From contig CANGSN010000098.1 of NCBI GenBank assembly GCA_947455805.1, positions 1 through 9,107 of the forward strand: 9,107 nt of DNA, read 5' to 3'. Position numbers and translations under genes: made by a program. Within the stretch, counting starts at the first letter, position 1. Every line of letters starts with the position of its first letter. Of the stretch, positions 7,708 to 9,107 are shown one piece after another. The DNA is from Planctomycetota bacterium (GTDB lineage: Bacteria > Planctomycetota > UBA1135 > UBA2386). Under the pieces are notes generated by a model. That model was not told the DNA's origin. It was given only the letters and a program-made list of their open reading frames with translations, and did no database searches.

Positions 7708-8139
7708 ATGGCCGAACTGCACCTCAGGATCGTCACTCCGGACCGCACGATCGTCGATCGCAAGGTCGCGGGCGTCCGCTTCCAGGGCGTCGACGGCGGC
7801 TACGGCATCCTGCCGAACCACGCGCCGCTGATGACTGCGATCTCGACCGCCGGCGCCGCCGAGATCACCGAGCTCGACGGCAAGAAGAACGAGCTGTTCG
7901 TCAGCGACGGCTTCGCCCAGGTCCACGACAACGTGCTGACGCTGGTCTGCGAGGCCGGTGAGTTCGTGCACGAGATCGACCTCGAGCGCGTCAAGGCCGC
8001 CGAGGCCCGTGCGCGCCAGAAGCTGGCTGGCCTCGACCGCGTCAGCACCGAGTTTCTCCTTGCCGAGGCGTCGCTGCGCAAGGCGATGATGCGCGAGATG
8101 CTCGCGCGCCGCGTGGCCGGCAGCGGCAGCCTGCGCTGA
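7708..8139 (+). CDS. atpC: F-type ATP synthase subunit epsilon
   Basis: Epsilon couples the gamma shaft to the c ring and can inhibit ATP hydrolysis. The 143-residue product has the N-terminal beta-sandwich with L-R-I-V-T-P-D-R (6-13) and the conserved G-G-Y-G-I-L-P-N-H-A-P-L (30-41). A C-terminal helical pair starts near residue 90. The start of that region, I-D-L-E-R-V (90-95), is close to the I/L-D-x-x-R-A motif that binds ATP in Bacillus epsilon, with Val in place of Ala. ATP sensing is therefore possible but unproven. The full C-terminal arm is present, so hydrolysis inhibition is plausible. The ATG at 7708 has no SD. It is the last gene of the operon; a GC-rich hairpin follows its stop. 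Confidence 0.95.
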   Translation: MAELHLRIVTPDRTIVDRKVAGVRFQGVDGGYGILPNHAPLMTAISTAGAAEITELDGKKNELFVSDGFAQVHDNVLTLVCEAGEFVHEIDLERVKAAEARARQKLAGLDRVSTEFLLAEASLRKAMMREMLARRVAGSGSLR

Positions 8140-8142
8140 CGC

Positions 8143-8165
8143 CGGCGGGGCCCGGCGCCCCGCTG
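8143..8165 (+). terminator. Possible end-of-operon terminator hairpin
   Basis: Four bases after the atpC stop, GCGGGGC (8145-8151) pairs with GCCCCGC (8157-8163) around loop CCGGC. One G-U and one C-G pair extend it to 9 bp. It is very stable but not followed by a U-run, so it would be an atypical intrinsic terminator, or a 3' end-stabilising structure used with Rho. Confidence 0.42.
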
Positions 8166-8291
8166 CTGCGTCCTCTGACGGTCGACCCGTGCACGGAGCC
8201 GCCGCGTGCCCCGGCACTGTCGCATGCTGCGACATCCCGTCCGGCGCGCGAGTCCCGGTCCTGCACGGTGCCGCACGTCGTTGGCACGGCC

Positions 8292-8313
8292 GGCGACGCA
8301 GAAATGCGTCGTC
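8292..8313 (+). promoter_or_regulatory. Hairpin with GAAA tetraloop in the cheA leader
   Basis: CGACGCA (8294-8300) and TGCGTCG (8305-8311) form a perfect 7-bp stem closed by GAAA, a GNRA-type loop that is unusually stable in RNA. One G-U and one G-C pair extend it to 9 bp. A GNRA loop favours an RNA role over a DNA operator. Confidence 0.45.
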
Positions 8314-8320
8314 CCCTCAG

Positions 8321-8354
8321 GTCCGGTGGCCCGAACGCGCGATATCGCCCGGAC
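8321..8354 (+). promoter_or_regulatory. Alternative stem A of the cheA leader
   Basis: GTCCGG (8321-8326) can pair with CCGGAC (8349-8354), a perfect 6-bp match. Its loop encloses the palindrome GCGATATCGC (8339-8348). Its right arm is also the left arm of the next stem, so the two cannot form together. Confidence 0.35.
8339..8348. repeat. 10-bp perfect palindrome
   Basis: GCGATATCGC is its own reverse complement. It could be half of an operator or occur by chance; no other copy was noticed in the window. Confidence 0.3.
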
Positions 8355-8370
8355 TCCCCATGGAATCCGG
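8349..8370 (+). promoter_or_regulatory. Alternative stem B of the cheA leader
   Basis: CCGGACTCC (8349-8357) pairs with GGAATCCGG (8362-8370) with one C-A mismatch and loop CCAT. It shares its left arm with stem A and its last two bases with the next dyad. Confidence 0.38.
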
Positions 8371-8388
8371 TTGCGTGGGCACGCAACC
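8369..8388. promoter_or_regulatory. Near-perfect 20-bp dyad upstream of cheA-like gene
   Basis: GGTTGCGTG (8369-8377) and CACGCAACC (8380-8388) are perfect 9-bp arms separated by only GG. The tiny spacer suits a dimeric repressor or activator site in DNA. As RNA it would form an 8-bp stem with a 4-base loop. It ends 28 bases before the ATG of the kinase gene. Confidence 0.5.
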
Positions 8389-8406
8389 ACTCCGCCGTGG
8401 GGTCGC

Positions 8407-8410
8407 GAGG
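8407..8410 (+). promoter_or_regulatory. Ribosome binding site for the cheA-like gene
   Basis: GAGG lies 6 bases before the ATG at 8417 and decides that start. GGCG at 8409-8412 could pair weakly with CGCC at 8393-8396, partly hiding the site. Confidence 0.6.
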
Positions 8411-8416
8411 CGCAAA

Positions 8417-9107
8417 ATGGCTCAGGAAGACCCCGGCTTGCAGGAACTGGTCAACGACTTCGTCACGGAGTCGCGCGAACACTTGGCGCACGTCGAGTCC
8501 GACCTGTTGAGCCTCGAGTCGGAGTCCGACGACGGCGGCGATCGGGTCAACCGCGTCTTCCGCGCCGTGCACTCGGTGAAGGGGGTCGCCGGCTTCCTCG
8601 GCTTCGACCACATCAACAAGTTGTCGCACGCCCTCGAGAGCGTGCTCGACCTCGTCCGCAAGGACCGTCTGGAGACGTCGGCGGAGCTCGTCGACGCGCT
8701 GCTCGCCGCCACCGACAGCCTGCGTGGCCTCGTCGAGCACGTGCAGGAGAGCAACCAGATGCCGATCGACGACCAGCTGCAGCGCCTGCAGGGGTTCCTC
8801 GATGCGAACGCGGCCGCTGCCGCGCACGCCCCGGCCGCTGCGACCGAGGTCACAGCCGACGAGTGGCTGTTCGAGCTCGACCTGGTGCTGCCGCGCATCG
8901 CGCTCGCCAAGGGCTGCAGCGTCGCCGAGATCGTCGACGCCGTCGGCAAGCTCGGCCGCGTGACCGCCGGCGGCAGCGTGCTGGCCAGCAAGACCGACGC
9001 CGACACGTCGCGGGCGCCGGTGACGATCGCGCTGGCGTCGAAGCTGCCGCTGGCGGAAGTGCGCGAGCAGTTGTTCCTCGACGCCGACGAAGTGCGCGAA
9101 CTGCGGG
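8417..9107 (+). CDS. cheA: CheA-like chemotaxis histidine kinase, N-terminal part (runs off the window)
   Basis: The frame is open for 230 codons to the right edge without a stop. Residues 1 to about 112 are an Hpt (P1) domain. The motif F-R-A-V-H-S-V-K-G-V-A-G-F-L-G-F (48-63) puts the phospho-accepting histidine at His52, and L-S-H-A-L-E (69-74) is the usual second-helix pattern. An Ala-rich linker (about 129-147) leads to a second domain starting E-W-L-F-E-L (149-154). Its pattern resembles the small ferredoxin-like domain found after Hpt in many CheA proteins, but the central 'LPPLDELDP'-type motif is eroded. In the family, His52 is phosphorylated by a later kinase domain and passes phosphate to response regulators. 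Kinase, dimerisation and CheW-like domains would lie beyond the edge, so a standalone Hpt protein is not excluded. An SD precedes the ATG. Confidence 0.82.
   Translation, partial: MAQEDPGLQELVNDFVTESREHLAHVESDLLSLESESDDGGDRVNRVFRAVHSVKGVAGFLGFDHINKLSHALESVLDLVRKDRLETSAELVDALLAATDSLRGLVEHVQESNQMPIDDQLQRLQGFLDANAAAAAHAPAAATEVTADEWLFELDLVLPRIALAKGCSVAEIVDAVGKLGRVTAGGSVLASKTDADTSRAPVTIALASKLPLAEVREQLFLDADEVRELR

Larger units (their letters stand above)
8140..8416 (+). other. Structured intergenic region between atpC and cheA-like gene
   Basis: These 277 bases hold no gene that I can support. They contain the post-atpC hairpin, a GNRA-type hairpin, a 10-bp palindrome, three overlapping stems and an SD. 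I see no convincing -35/-10 or sigma-28 promoter, although the change of function from ATP synthase to signalling suggests a promoter lies here. Confidence 0.6.

Noticed and set aside
8281..8298. Sigma-54 promoter starting with TTGGCACG
   Set aside because: The -24 half matches well, but the expected TTGC at the -12 position reads GCGA, so the essential GC is missing.

Overview
The window holds a complete, collinear F-type ATP synthase operon on the + strand, followed by the start of a chemotaxis-type histidine kinase gene that runs off the right edge. The DNA is very GC-rich, with strong G/C bias at third codon positions, so long open frames also appear on the minus strand; these are shadows of the real genes. 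The protein sequences fit a Gram-negative-type bacterium. The undivided I-B-E-F-H-A-G-D-C order, the subunit a motif around KPFALTIRLFANMLAGH, and the frequent lack of Shine-Dalgarno (SD) sequences make me lean towards Planctomycetota or a relative. That is a guess from memory of family sequences, not a computed placement.

Layout: atpZ-like (43-312), atpI-like (305-958), atpB/a (965-1987), atpE/c (2061-2342), atpF/b (2464-3009), atpH/delta (3006-3539), atpA/alpha (3602-5143), atpG/gamma (5224-6105), atpD/beta (6182-7645), atpC/epsilon (7708-8139). A 277-base intergenic region rich in inverted repeats (8140-8416) follows. Then comes the N-terminal part of a CheA-like kinase (8417 to the right edge): an Hpt domain, a linker and a P2-like domain.

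The atp genes encode every part of one machine. The c ring and subunit a form the proton path, b and delta form the peripheral stalk, gamma and epsilon form the rotor shaft, and alpha3beta3 is the catalytic head. The two small membrane proteins at the front match the AtpZ/AtpI accessory pair linked to c-ring assembly and divalent cation handling. The c subunit has the carboxylate (Glu77) but lacks the sodium ligands, so the enzyme is predicted to be proton-coupled.

Most of the window is ordinary. The parts worth a second look are non-coding or lie in protein details. Small hairpins sit just past the stop codon in every gap from atpE onward. The cheA leader has three stems that can exclude one another. 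Subunit a has a signal-like, His-rich N-terminal extension. Alpha carries Gly in place of the usual Gln in its P-loop. I found no tRNA, rRNA, CRISPR array, insertion sequence or clear sign of horizontal transfer.
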